Positions 40,801 to 55,011 of a stretch of DNA of 64,000 bases are shown piece by piece (positions within the stretch are counted from its first letter, which is position 1; every line of letters begins with the position of its first letter). The position numbers and the translations under genes are program-made. The stretch covers positions 70,436,503 to 70,500,502 of the forward strand of contig NC_133933.1 in the NCBI RefSeq assembly GCF_031877795.1, in the 5' to 3' direction. A model generated the notes under the pieces. The model was not told the origin of the DNA and ran no database searches. It was given only the letters and a program-made list of their open reading frames with translations. Source of the DNA: Strix aluco. Taxonomy: Eukaryota; Chordata; Aves; Strigiformes; Strigidae.

Positions 40801-41108
40801 AGCAGAACTACTGGCCTCCACCAAGCAGAAATTACAATTTCAAATCTTGGAAAGTGTCCCTCTTCAGAGCAGATAAAGTCTAAAAGAAACAAGAAGGTAT
40901 TCATTCTAAGCAGAGGCAATTTCAGCCTTCCTATTGCTCCTGAATACTGTTCAGCTGATCCAGAAGGAACCTAGCAAAGCTTTTTTTAGATGATGCTTGT
41001 GGTGCAAATTATGTAAAAAGTGGGTGAGGAAGAAAAGCTGATCTGCATTTCAACTTAAAAGTATTTCTGCACTCAGAACCTAAGCTGTTCCCAAGCCAAT
41101 GTATATAA

Positions 41109-41129
41109 ACACACACACACACACACACA
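41109..41129 (+). repeat. (AC)n microsatellite, about 10.5 units
   Basis: This is a perfect AC dinucleotide run of 21 bases. Confidence 0.9.
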
Positions 41130-44100
41130 GAGCACAGAAGACAGTGTATCACTGTTAAGTGCTGTTTTGGGAGCACCTACCAAACCAGAATTACAATCCC
41201 TACCTAGAAGAAAAACCAGGGATAAACAAATCATCTGTTGGACTTCCCAAAATGAAAACATTTTCCTACTCTGTTTGACAGTGCAGACTATGCTCCCATT
41301 TCTTTCCGATACTTGGTTTGTAATGCAACGTGTAATCCTATCAAATTTTTAATTGTGTCCTTCTGAAAACACTTGCAATTAAATGTTTCTGGAGGAAAAC
41401 CTTAAACAACTAGACTAAATTAATTTTAAAGTGTTTGATTTTCTTATTCTTTAATGGCTTAAGAATATTTCTGGAAACATGTACTATAAAGAAAAAAATA
41501 TACTGAGTTGGCATTTGCATTCTAAAACAGAAGTGACTATTTTAGCTATGCTCTTTAAAACCACATTAAAATACTTCCAGGGAAATCTCACCACTAATAA
41601 GTGTTTTACAACACTGCCTTCTAGAGAGAGAATCTTGCTCCTATTCACTGTAAATCACTATTTCTGTGAGTTACATTTGCTGAATGAACTGTACCTTTTC
41701 AGCAAAGGCTGGGACACCAGCCACCCATACGCCTGCCTTCTATTCTAAGTGCAACCTCAGGGTGAGGCTCAAGACCAAATCTGCCAACTGTCCAGATTGT
41801 TTACCCTCAGGAATGCATTCAGAGCTGTGTTTAGAATAAGCCATACAGCACCTCTGGGTGAAAACCCCAAATATATTCGAGCTCTGCAGCGTACTCACGG
41901 AACGCTTCTTTGCAGAGTGGACGTGTCTGTCTGTGATGTGTATGTCCTGAGGTATCCCATCTATTCCTGTAGTGATTTTGCCTGACTGAAAGCGGGGGTA
42001 TGAGATGGACTTCATAGCGGATGCCAGCATGCAAGAATGTGTCCCCCTTGACATATGAGATCTGTAGATAAGCCCCAAGACAATGACAATGGGAAAAGCT
42101 GGGGCAAGGTATAGCTCACACTTCAGGGTCTTTCCAAGGCTCACCTTACAGGTCTATGCCTCTGACACCTATCAAGCATTCATTTAATTCAATATTCAGC
42201 TAGTTCCTGCTGTTGTGGAAAAGAAAGATTAAGGAATGTATAAAAGCAGGGGGACCAGAAACTGAAGGATACATTAGTTATTGTGGGGGAAAACCCCTCC
42301 AAAATCACAAAAAGAAATTGAATCTCAGAGTTTAATAGAAATTATTAAATGCCATGCGTGAAAAAATAGTGCAATTTCAGTGAAAGGCAAAAATTTTGGT
42401 GCTTATATACTTTTGCGTTCTAAAATTTCAAGGGGAACTGAACAGTTGAGATAATGAAGTTTGAAAAGAATTGTGTTCATAGCCTAGCAGTCTCTCAATG
42501 ATTGTGCCAAGCAGTAAGTAGCTAGAGACAGCTATCATTGTCCAATGATGATTTACTGAAAGTTAACCTGACTGTGAGGACACCAAAAAAGTTTTAAGGA
42601 GAATATAAATTTATTTCAACTTATTATAGTAAAATGATTTTTTTTTTCTCATGTGTATCAAAAATAAATGAGAAATATGTGGCAGTGGCAAGGCTGTAAT
42701 GATACCTAAATTTCCAACAAATTATCACTACGCTGTTTGCCTTTTTTTAAAAGGACGTCCATTTTTTCCAAAATGTTGTTTTGAATATTTTCTTTACTTT
42801 CCTGATTACATTTAGCATTTTTAAATGCTTATTTTGAAAAACAGGGAAACCTGGCTACCAAGAAAAAGAAGATAGAGGTCTGTTCTTGTACTTCCTTCCC
42901 TTGCTCTCCATTCAAACATGACAAATTTTTACATTTAAAAATAAAATGCAATATGAACACAGAACAGTGAGAATTCTTTTTTTGCCATGTACATACATTA
43001 TCAATCACATTATATTAAAACTTGCTTTCTGGAACACTGAGTGTTGTACATAGCCTAGAAGAACAATTCTTGTTAAAAAAAATCAAAATTAATTTTCCAC
43101 TAGAACAAGTAAATTGAATAAACTTTTTAAAAAGGAAAAAAAAATTAAATAAATGGTGACTACTAATATTCTCTCCCTTCAAAGTTTGTCAAGAAAGTTA
43201 GTGAAATGCACTGCCACTGTACCACAATTTTGTGTGTCAGATCTGCTAATGCCACTGACCCCAGCCAGTACTTTATTGCTGATCTATTGCTCTCTTCATT
43301 ATCGTTCTATACTAGAGTTCTTCTGTGGTTTGGAACACTTATATAAATAGGCTCACTGAATGTGCCCAAAATTTAGCTGGTGTAAGGTTGCACAGGCAGG
43401 CCCTGATTCAGTCCCCTTTCCATTCCTGTTGCAACACTCCTCAGTATTGCAACTTTTCCCCAATCTCCATTTGGAGCTCCAGAGCCCAGATTTTTCTAAC
43501 TTTCTGAGAATATTACAAAGTTCCTTTTCTCCTGCTTGTTAAAGCCACTGGTAAGAACGCAAGTCAGGAGAGAGTTGAGATTTAAGGTAGTCCTTCCCAT
43601 AGAATTCTCATTTATTTAAGAGGTACTTGACAATACAACAGCAGAAGGTTCCTTAAATATCTATTTTTACAGTCTGAAGAAAATACAGTCTTATTCTGGT
43701 ATGCCAGTGAAAACGTGGTATTTGGTGCTGTGCAAATAAATACTTAGCATTAAAGAACAGAAATGAAGGGACCAATGCTAGTTACTGTGCATTTACAGCT
43801 GTTTTTAAGATCGTATTAAAGATTTTTCATGATTCATGGGAGGAAAAAAGGAAAGTAGTATGAAGTCAGTAAAGGAACCATGTAAAACTTGTATTTAAAA
43901 CCCCACAATTAAGAAGGTTTTGATGTTGTCAGCTCATAGCACTTGCTAGATTGCTGCATCTTAATATGGTTCACTGAAATCTGTGTGCTGTCGTTTGCTT
44001 TAGTAAACTGTATAGCTAATCAAGGAACACACCCTAACCAATCTGTTTGTTCAGATTATTAAAAAAAAAAAAAAGACATCTGGAAGAAAAGGATTAACCC

Positions 44101-47100
44101 TTGACTCCTGTTCCTTTGAAATAACACATTTCACCTCAAAGCCTTCCAGAAAAAGAATCTTTAGATTTGAATATATTCTTAAATATGTCCTTTTCTTTCA
44201 TAGCCAATACTCCTTTGAAAAGATCAGCCACAGTGGGAAGAGGGTCTGTGAATGGATCAGAAAGAAAGAAGGATGCTCTGACCAGTGACCAGGTTCTGTA
44301 CAGAGAATCTTCAATTTTAAGTGCTTGACTGGCGCATACATACGAAACATGCAGGAAGTCAGATCGATGACCAAGATTGATGCTCAGAGAAATTCTGGCT
44401 TCCTCCACGTCAATGAGATGAGAAAGCAGCTCAGTCTTCCAAGCGGTTAATTCTCCACCATTGCCAGGACTTTGACTGCTGGCAGCAGGCAAAATGTCCT
44501 TGTTCCACGCCCGTACCACACACCTGTGAGACTCCATAGGAACATCACCTTTTCAGCCTACCTAAAGCCATTCAGCTCAGCGAAGAGCCAAGTGGGCTAA
44601 CAGCAGAGATCAGGCTGCACTATGGAACCATCTCTGACTTTATACTTCAAGCAGCTTCAACAGCTGTTTTTCAGAAATTCAGCAGTCTCCACCTTGAGTT
44701 TCAAACAGAAATCAAGTATGGACCCTTCAGGCTGCCCTCCTGTTTGAAATGTTTTATCTGATTTATGTACAGTACCATGGCTTTCATCTGAGATGCACAA
44801 TGTAATTTAAAGCTGTATGTACAAGGTTAAGCCTGTATCTACACCAGCTAAAACTGATAAACTGAGTACAATCTTTTGCAGACAGCAAATGCGCTAAACT
44901 GTTAAGCTCTGCTCTGAGTATACCAGTTAAAACAAACTTATTCCAGGGACAACTCTGCTCTCAGTCTTTCCTAAAAAGACAGAAATGGGGCAAATGGAAA
45001 ATATTTCAGGATCTAGCCCACATATTCTAAAATACTGTAAACATTTAGTCTAGCAATCACTCATTGACTGTAATTTTAAAAAGCTGTTTCTTTCCTTTTA
45101 CAATTTTTTTCTTGTTTTAATTTACACTACGAAAAGGAAGGGGAAAACAGCATGGAATTTGAAGTGTTCATTCTCACAAACAAGCATAAAAATGCGTTCA
45201 TTATCAATGCATCTTGGCAGCAAGTGTACTGAATAATCTGTATCACTTGCAGGTGACCCCTTAGCATATGGTTTATCAACATATCATAAACACATTACCA
45301 AAGGATTGAAAGTTGGGTAACTGTTGGTGTAATTTTAACTAATAGGTATTACACTGCCATGGCTGCCTGTGTGTGAATCTATCAGATTCATCATCCTGAA
45401 GTGCCAGATAGTCTCTACTAAAAGATCAGGACAGGCAGTAACACTGACTCATTTCTTATGGTAATCTGCTCCGAGGTTTCCTTGAGACCAAAGCAGAAAA
45501 CTCATTCTAAATGGAAAGGAAAGGAGAACTGGGAATGGCAGCCAGCTTTTGCTTTCTCAGATGACTGTGAACTAAATTCCTTTTGGTTAGTCATACAGAG
45601 ATTTCTGTTATTCCCCTTCATACATTATTCTCAGAAAAACTCAACACAAAAATCATGTCCTGCCCCAAAGATAACAGAAACTTCTGCTGGAACCCAGCCA
45701 TTCTTTTGCTACAGATCAACAGCCTCCTAATTTTAGTATTGATTTAAAAAAATAGTTCTGACAGTTTTCCATTGGTGTCCAATTACGATGAGATAGAGTT
45801 CATTATAATAATGTAAACCTAATTATACTACTTACCCAAGAGACTCAAACATTAACAGAACATACTTACAGATTTAAAATCAAAATACACACATTTCAAA
45901 TAAACTCAAATCAATGAGTTATTTCATAAGACATTATGTATAAGAGTATTGACAATAATGTTACGTATACCTGGAAGAAGTAAAAAGTAAAGTAAGAACA
46001 AGTGAAGCAAAGCTTGTGCATTGTGATTTTCTATTACATCTCTATAAAAAGATGTAGAAGTGATACCTGCTTAATCTGAAAGTCCTTCTAGAAATCTATG
46101 GAGTCAAAAGTGAGCCTAACAGGTAGGAGTGGTTTACTAGAAGGTTCTTAAAAAAAGCCAGCTAGCACTACACCTAGAAGACTTTCTTGTGTCTTCATCT
46201 AGAAACATGTTTACTGTCTTTCAATCTCAGTTTTTAAGTTTTATAACTATGAGGAAAGTGTGTACTGGAATTTATTATATTTGTACAAAAATTATATCAT
46301 TTTCAGAAACATATTTTAATTCTTAAAAAGAAATTCAAGAATTGGGAGTTTTGACTGAGATGCCTATATTAAGCGGTACAACATAAGTAACTGAGTGGGC
46401 ATTCCCACATATTTCTTTACTCCAAGGACACAGTGATATTTATAAAGGTCAAAAAAAAAGGGAATGTGATTCTGCATTTGCTGTCAGAACAAGGAGAGGA
46501 TACAATATCTACTGAGTGAAATAACAGATTCTTTCTGCCTTCCTCAATGTATTGAAGAACATTTCTTTACAAAATATACTCATGTATAAACAGGATTTAA
46601 AAGAAGTAAAATGGTTTCCTTTGTTTGCTCTGGATTCTCTTTATTTCCATAAAATTTCTCTGTACTGTACAAACTACAACTGCGTTTTCTCCTAGAGAAG
46701 GGAAAGACATTTGTTTTCATCCTTAGCAGTGATAAATATGTTTTGGAGATAGGAGAAATCACCTATCACCTACCTATCAGCTTCAGCATCTGCTCTGATT
46801 TTTAAATTGCTGTTTTATACTAATTGATAAAATAGGATTTATCTATTTTAATTACAATGTTAAACATGAACTTTTTATTTGAGTGCTAATGAAGCTTTTA
46901 TGTAAGAATGAAAAAGATAGCACAGATTGAAAAATAAGCCCACATACAAAAGATAACAACATGCAACAATCAAAAAAGATGCTCCTTTAAATGGACATTC
47001 ATAAACATGTCCCTGTATGAGACTCTCAAACTGCTTCCAAAGAAAAGGAACATTTCAATGAATCATGTAGTAACAATACATGAGAAAATGAACATCTGGG

Positions 47101-48447
47101 CTGTACTCAGTCCAAAGCCTATCATGGGGAGTCTACTGTGCAACTGGTAGGAAGCAGCTTTGATACATGTCAAGGTACCATACGAGTCCCATAGCCAAAG
47201 ACTGTCCAAACCCATATTTATTCAATGCTTTTCTGGTGAGCTTTTTCTTAACCTCCTCCATGTGAACACCACCCACTTCTGTGCCTAAATTGATTAAAAG
47301 GTTTCCAGCAAGAAAGGAGCTGCTTAAAAGGAACTTTTTGCACTACCTCACAGTAAATACCAGGAACTACGCTATGTAGACATGCATGCATGCGCATATA
47401 CACAAACATGCAAACACACAGGGAGACATATATATATCAACCCTATATACTGATAATTTGCCTCTAATGAATACCAAAAAAAGACAAGCACCAAACAGAG
47501 CATTTAGACGAGGGTGATGTGCCTGCACCCAAAAACTGAATAAAACCCACATATTCTACTATTGTCCAGCAGTAGAAGTAGTCATGTTCAGAACTGGCTC
47601 ACTTTGAACAGCCTGGGGTCCACCTGCTTAGAATCCAAAAACTGGACACTCCCTTTCCTAAATAGGCCATAAGATTAAGAGTCCAGTGGGCATTTTAACA
47701 CGGTGCCTGTGACCTCCATAAGACTCCAAGAAATAATCACAGGATTACAGAGTCTGACTTGGGGCAGGTGGTGGCTCATTCTTTGGCCCTATGAGATGTG
47801 AATTCTTTGCTACTCTGGGCCTCTTTGAAGAACACAGGTGCATTATTCAGCTTCCACGCTAAACTGCCAGTTGTGGCCTTTCCAGCCTTCAGGGGCTTGA
47901 ATTCCCCCAAGCTGCGGGAAGAAAAAAGCCCTGATGTCCAATTTGAGTGGGAATTGTAACCAAAATATGTATGTAATAAGTATTTCCTCTTTAAAATAAA
48001 AAAAGTGAAACTTGATTTAAGTACCCATGTATCGTAAGCAGAGGATACTGGGCTTTGGATCCGAGTAGGGTGATATGCCTATCTCAAAAATCAAAGAAAG
48101 ACAGAGAGGTGTTGACAGTTCTTTGTTGGGCATTTCCCACTGGCTTATTCAATGCAGCGCACAGTTCAGCCTGCAATTTCTTGACTCTGCTCTGAGATAC
48201 TGGACCCTGCACACAGTTGGAAATGGAGGCATCTCATTCTGGGGCCAAATTCCTGCAAAAGATATTCACCTAAAATGACTTTTCTTCCTTTGACTGGTAA
48301 ATTTTGTTTATACATGAGGACATAAAACAAACCCTGCCTTTAACACAAAATAGCAGGACTTGTCAATGTAATATACCTAATGAATTCACTTTTCAGTCAG
48401 GTAGATAACATACATTTAGTCCATGTGTTATATTTCATGGTGCAAAA

Positions 48448-48472
48448 GACTGTGGACCAGGACTGTGGACCA
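48448..48472 (+). repeat. Short tandem duplication, period 13
   Basis: GACTGTGGACCA is repeated twice in direct tandem, separated by one G. Confidence 0.85.
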
Positions 48473-51400
48473 AAATTTGTTTGGAAAACAGCCCTTAAGA
48501 GAGTCTGTAGAGAGAATTCTTACTATAATTGCACTAATAACACAAAGTTATTAACATAATTGTCCATTCAAATGGACCATTACATGTAACTTTACACTGA
48601 AAAAATGTATACATGTGCCAGGATACAACCCCTTACAGATTCTTTCCATTAAATAAACCAGAAGACAGAAGTGTTCAAATGAAAATGCAATAGTCAGACT
48701 AACTACTGCTACAAAAGACAAACTTATAAATGTATGTAGCAGACTAATTCCATGAGTTTGAGCACTGCAACTCATCTAGAGTCTAGACAAGAGTGATGCT
48801 AAATAGAAGCTCAAAAATACTCAAATATTCAAAAATGTTTTGTACTCAACTATTGCACGCTATTATATAGTTCTTACCTTTAAATGTACCCTACTACAGA
48901 GCACCGTTCTCCCAAAATAATGTTCTTTTCCTTAGAATTTCACTGTGTAAGCCTCACCACCACTGGCTCTGTACCACTAAAGTCCCAAACTGAGAAAGTG
49001 AAAGTGATCAGAGAGTTTAAAGAGCAGATAAACAATCAGAAAGAACTCAATTTTTAGAATCTTTTAACCCTTGTTCCTCATAAGCTATCTGGATAACTAC
49101 AGCATCATGGTGAAAATTGGTTATATAAGCCAAAAAAGGCCCCATGATACAGAGAAGCAGTAAAAATGCAGGTGATACAGGAATTTATTTACAATAGTTT
49201 AAAAACAACAAAGGAATTACGATTTACACATCCGTATTTCAAATTACAGATTTAGGTTTACTTTGAAATATGTGTATGTTATAGAAAGAATTGTACTATA
49301 ATATTTTAAACTCCATTTGGAGTTTATGGCTTCAGCTGTTTTGTGTTCTTCAAGATTAAGAAAAGCTATCCCCAAGAATATAAATAACCACTAAGTTCAT
49401 TCAAACCCATCTGGGTAATGAATTATGAAGAATGATGAACCAGATGTTCTGTATATTTCTGAAAAGAAAAAATATATGAGAAGCTCTGACTAGATAACTA
49501 GATAACTGCAAGACAACTGGAAGATGTAAATGTCTGAGGTAACAGCTAATCCGGATTATGGATGGTATTTGAGATATTTGGAGATTATCATCTCTACACC
49601 TTGGGTAATATGTCAGGAAAGGAATTTACAATGTCTATAAAATGGAATTCGTCAATAATAAAGATCACAAAAAAATTCAGCATATGCTTCTAAAAGAGTA
49701 CATCCATAAGTAGGTATATTTGCCACATAAAATAATGATTGCTTTTACTTGCTTTCATGTGAAAATAACATTTCTAATATTAAAGATACACTAACAAGTC
49801 TCCTCTTCTGCCAAAGGTTGTATAACATTCTAATGAAGTGATGTAAATTTTTAACATCCAATGTGTTTTGTGTTTTCAATACAATAGATGGGAATGGGGA
49901 GGGAAAACTATCGGGTTTGCCTGCATTCAAAAGATAGAACAGATTAACAGTGACTGGGAATTTTGAAGTACTAAGAGCTGTTTCTGAATAATTCCATATG
50001 TGAATGCTCTTATTTTGGAATAACAGTGCTTTGTTCCTGTTCAGCTTGACCCACTTTCCAAGTGTATTTAATTAGGAACAGTTTTATGTGTAAGAAAGCC
50101 TTTTGTTTGTTCTCTTCATTAAAGCAATAAAGTTCAGTATCCAGGGTTTCTGATGCAAAACACCTTAAACATTTTTTAAAAATAAGCTATGGAAACAGTG
50201 TCTAAGTATTAAATGCAAGTGTGGCATTTTCACTGTTTCCTTAAATAAGCAATTTCAAAGGTAAAACGTTTTATAAACAGTCTGCATTCAGCAACTACTT
50301 TCTGCTGTAATCCGTAGGCTGTGGATGGTTACTCAGAATTCTTTAAAACAAATCTCTTTGTAAAACGCAAAGTCACAGCAGATGTTTTTAAAAGTTTGTG
50401 CCAAAGAGTCAACTGTAGTGTCTCAGCACTTCAGAAATCAAGCTATTTACCTAAAGTAAAACCATGCAGTCTAGAGAGGACAAGAGGAGCTCACTCTTCC
50501 CATACTCATAGCTGACCCAAATCCAGGTGAACAGAATCTGTGATGCCAACTCAAACTGTCAATCTCAGCACTGTGCCAACCACATACACCCATATACCTG
50601 ATCAGAATGCAAGTGATGCGAATCCACACTGACTCAGAAAATACAATGTAGACATGTTTAGGCACTTTAAAAATTGGAAGCCTAACTTCAGGTGTCTGTA
50701 AGTATGTCTAATGAGTATGTATGTATGTTTGACCTGGTACCATATAAGTCTCTGGACCTACTGATGCTTGTGTAGAAATTAATACATAGATAAACACTAT
50801 AGCATCAGCCTAGAGATGGCAGCCAACACTTGAGAAGCAGGAAGGACAGCTTCATTAAGCATTGTCATCTCCACCTGATCTCAAGTCCTCCTTGTCAGTT
50901 CCACAGCACAAGCAAGTGGGGTACCTTAACAACTAAAGTCATATCAGACAGTTTATGTCATGAGTGGTTAACACATTAAATCTTGCAATGGAACAGATGA
51001 GGAATGTTCACACAGCATGAAAGGCAGTGTAAAAAAGTTATTTCTTATGTATTGCTCAGCCATTTATTATTGGCTGTAAATGGCAAGGTTTGGCACTGTT
51101 CTCCCTACAGTGGTTCTATTCTAACCCACATCCTCTGGTAAATTTTCAGGCTGTGGGGCCTTTTCAATGCTGGGCTGACCCCAGCTGGATGGCTGACAAA
51201 TAAGGGTCCACATGCAGACTCAGACATACTTCACTAAGAAGAAATGAAAACTCTTTGTCTATGTAATAACACAACATGTTTATGAATTGTATGTCGCACC
51301 CTCCCAGAAAGTTCTCTATACTGCACGAGTGACACCCTCCAGCCGTTTGTACCTAAAAAATCTGTGTAACTGTCCTATAAACAGAAGGGTGGTTCAGATT

Positions 51401-52920
51401 TCTGTCCTGTCATTAAATCTTAATTCAGATCTTAAATGTTTGATTTTCATTTGAAAAACAGAAGATTGCATACTATGTATTCACCAGGTACTGTGATGGC
51501 CCTTTCTGATGTGTTTAAGAACAGATTGAAACTTCAAGTAATTTGGCAGGCTGCCATTAAGACAACAATGTCATGTCTTAGCCTGTGGTTGATGTAATCT
51601 TGTTCTTACATTCTACTGCTTCCATAAAAAACAGCGCATTGCTGCTTTCTAGGAAACAAGAAATGACACTCACTATATGCCACATTAATAATGCTTCCCT
51701 AAAATCTGTCACATTTTATCTTGAAATTATTTCCACCGAGAAGAAACTACTTTTACAAATACTAGAGGCTTCAGAAATATTTTATGGATAGTCTAGAATA
51801 TGAAAATTACTGGAAATTAAATTATCACCTGTTTCTATTACTTGGTGAGTACTGTTCTGAAAGAGAAATGTAAGCTGTGGTATTAAGCAAAACAAGCCCT
51901 TTCCTCAACAACTACATTTTTATGTCAGTGTTTGTATTACCCCTGAAGTACAGATCTCTATTGATCTGCAACCATGTCTTATTTCAGAATACCTCACAGG
52001 GATTAGGTAGGAAGCTCAGTAGACTCTCCCTGTGTAACCATGCAGCATAAGCTCTTCAGATCTACACTAATCATCAACAATTGAAAAATGGTGACATTTG
52101 AACAATGGAAAACTGGTTTTCCTTTCACTCCATGTCCTTCGAACTACTGAAAAACACTCCTCACAGGAACTGCAGAAGAGCTTAATTCCATTATGGTAAA
52201 CCAAACATACCTTCTGTTTGATGTTAAGACTATACAATAAATACGTATCAACAAAAGCAATATCCTAGCTAGGAATATTTTAAGAAAAAAAAGTAAGTAT
52301 CTTTTACTGATCTATTCAATGAAAGAATATTACATATTTAATTTATTCCTTACCTCCTAGGCAGTCTGTTTACTTTTTGCAATTAACATATCTTGAAATT
52401 AATGTTTTACATATTTTCCATGTATTTTTAGTATATGAAATTTAGGAATAAATTAGTTGTTTGGACACCAAAGTCTGCTTGAGGAAAAATGTCCTTAAAG
52501 CAGAAATACTTAAGATACAAAAAAGTTGCTGGACGTTATTAAATTGTATTTTATAACACACTATGTTATGTTGTGAAAAATCAATTCTGTCTTTTTTATA
52601 TACTCAACCAGATTTTCAGTCATGAATCAGATTCTTACTGATGTCAAATATGCTTTTGTGCTTTCCTGTCAGATTTACTTCATCAGTTTTATCCCATTGT
52701 CTGCATCTATTTTTGAAAGTCATTTGTGGAAAATCTTATTTTCACTTATTTTCAACTACTGATAACAGTTCTGGTATGAAAACACATCACTACTTCAAAC
52801 ACCTTTTTGTTGAAAAATAGAAGGACAATAGCCTTTTGAATAGAATTACATTACAGTATTTTTTAAAGACAATTGCAAAAATTACCCTTTACAATAAAGC
52901 AAATACTACATACCTCATAA

Positions 52921-52955
52921 TCACAGAATCATGAATCACAGAATTACAGAAGGTG
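52921..52955 (-). mobile_element. Possible CR1 3'-end scrap
   Basis: The plus strand shows several CACAGAAT-like octamers followed by ACAGAAGGT, as at the end of the CR1 at 60041. The diagnostic CCTTCCAACC block is absent, so it may be chance. Confidence 0.25.
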
Positions 52956-54997
52956 ATGAGAAGGTTTTACCTACTTTCAGTATTAGGAGATGAATGATTG
53001 AATTCTAAATATCCTGTTCCTGTTTTAAAAGCTCCCTGTCACTTTCTAAATGAACAGTTTGTTACACATTTGCTAACATTAAATCTCAAAGTCAGGGACT
53101 TTAGAATTTGCCCTCAAAACAATGAGATGTTATTCTGAAATGAAAATTTCTACTTTCAAACCATATTTACATTGGCTATTTCCCTCTCAGTCAGCTTGTT
53201 CTCCTCCTTAACCACACACACAGAATGTATTCACTATAGCTTTTAAGTTGTAACTGGTATTACAAAATTAATATAAAAATGCTATCTCATCATGAAAAAT
53301 GATATACTAATGGTCAGTTTTTCAAGCGCAGAAAATTACCAAATACAGAAGAAACTGCCCAACGTAGTGATACAAGATGATATATCTCTAGAGCTAAAGA
53401 GAACATTCATCAAGTTTTAACGTAAGACTCATGAAAAGGAATCAACAGGGGACTACTCTGTTCTCAGTAGTGAATGGAAAATATTTGATGTGTGTAAGAA
53501 ACCACTGGATCGCCACTTTCTAGTCACTGTCCATAAAGAGCCTGGCTTCTAGGTTAATAACTAAAATGTGAGTGTTTCTCTGACATGTTTAAAAGAATAA
53601 TTTTTATAAGTCAGTATTCTACCACCTGACTCTGCTTTAGGGAAAGACTTTATTGATTAGCACACAATACCTGTTGCTTTTTATGTAGGCCAAGAGTTAT
53701 TAAGCATGCTGCCTGCATGCACAAAATCACAGCAGCTGTGGATAAACTCAACACAAACAGTGAACTAATTACTAATTTCGAATGTTAAGAAATAGCCCCT
53801 GGGAAGCTGCCCAAGACATTTTTATCCAAAAGCAGTATGACTGCCGTATTATTAATTAAAGTTTGGGAAAAGTGCCATAGATATGCAAGAAACTCAAGAG
53901 CAGTTACAACCTAAAAGAGTGGAGAAAGTAAAAGCTAGCCTACAAATAGACTACCAAGGAAAGAAAAATTAAGAAGTGGTAGAAACAGACCTACGAGTAT
54001 TTTGAAATTATAGAAAAAGAAGAAATAAGGACAGATAACAGATAAAATCAAAGAATGATTAATTATTTTAGAAGAAGTGATTCACTGTCATGGAAGTAAG
54101 AAGGAGAGTAAAAGAAACCAACACACGATATGTGTAATTTTGTGGGATGTAGAATCTGGACAATTAAAACACCATTTACTTGGTTACCATTGCTGTTCCC
54201 AATGTGAGAAAATGTTTAATTGCCGTACAAATAAAATCAATCACATTTAGGTTAAACCATCTATAGATAGAGAAGCAGGACAGTATCCAGAGAAGACAAA
54301 TGCCAGGCTTTCTCTCCGTTTAAGCCAGTGCCACTTAAAAAAAGATACAGTCTTCATATTGCAGACTGTATTTGAACCCTCTTCTTCCTTGATGATGAAC
54401 GTGAAGTATTACTGTATTTTTTGCTTGACACTGTTAAGCGCATTTTCTAAAAAGAGCAAACCAAGGGATGTTGACAATCTATCAGACTATCAATTGGTTT
54501 CCAATTATTTTATTTTTAGTCTTCTAAGTCTTCTCAGTATTACTCTGAGTTCATACAGTGATGTTATCATATCTATTTTCTGTTTGAGGCACCAACTGAG
54601 TCTTTTCTTCTTTTCTCCATTCTTCTGTAATTCTTTCTTCTTTGTGGGTATCCCCCAAACCTACTACCAACAAACTTATCTTTAGTCTAGAGAGCTTTTA
54701 TACAAGGTACCACCAGGAGTATCTTGTTCTTTGTTTGCGACAAGGGTGTTGAGCAGCTGCCTGGCTAACATCATAAAATATAATGTGAAAGCATAAACTG
54801 CACCACTAAATCCTAACTCAAGGTTATTAAAGTTTAAGCAACTAAAAAGTTATTTAAATGATTCAAATACCCTAACAGCAGCAATCTGAAAGAATAAATT
54901 TTGTTTGTAACATGTTCTGTTCATTATGTTATTGATCTCCGTCAGAAACGTGAAGCTTGCAAATATAATGTGTCTTTTGGTCATTTAGTTAAAAATT

Positions 54998-55011
54998 TAT
55001 ATATATATATA
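54998..55011 (+). repeat. (TA)n microsatellite, 7 units
   Basis: This is a perfect TA run of 14 bases in AT-rich DNA. Confidence 0.8.

Noticed and set aside
41740-42144. 134-codon minus-strand open frame
   Set aside because: No motif or plausible promoter was seen, and the length is within chance for 64 kb read in six frames. Overlapping frames on the plus strand are equally open.
44057-44073. A-run near the 44136-44537 frame, suggesting a retrocopy tail
   Set aside because: Relative to the minus-strand frame it is a T-run downstream, the wrong strand for a poly(A) tail.
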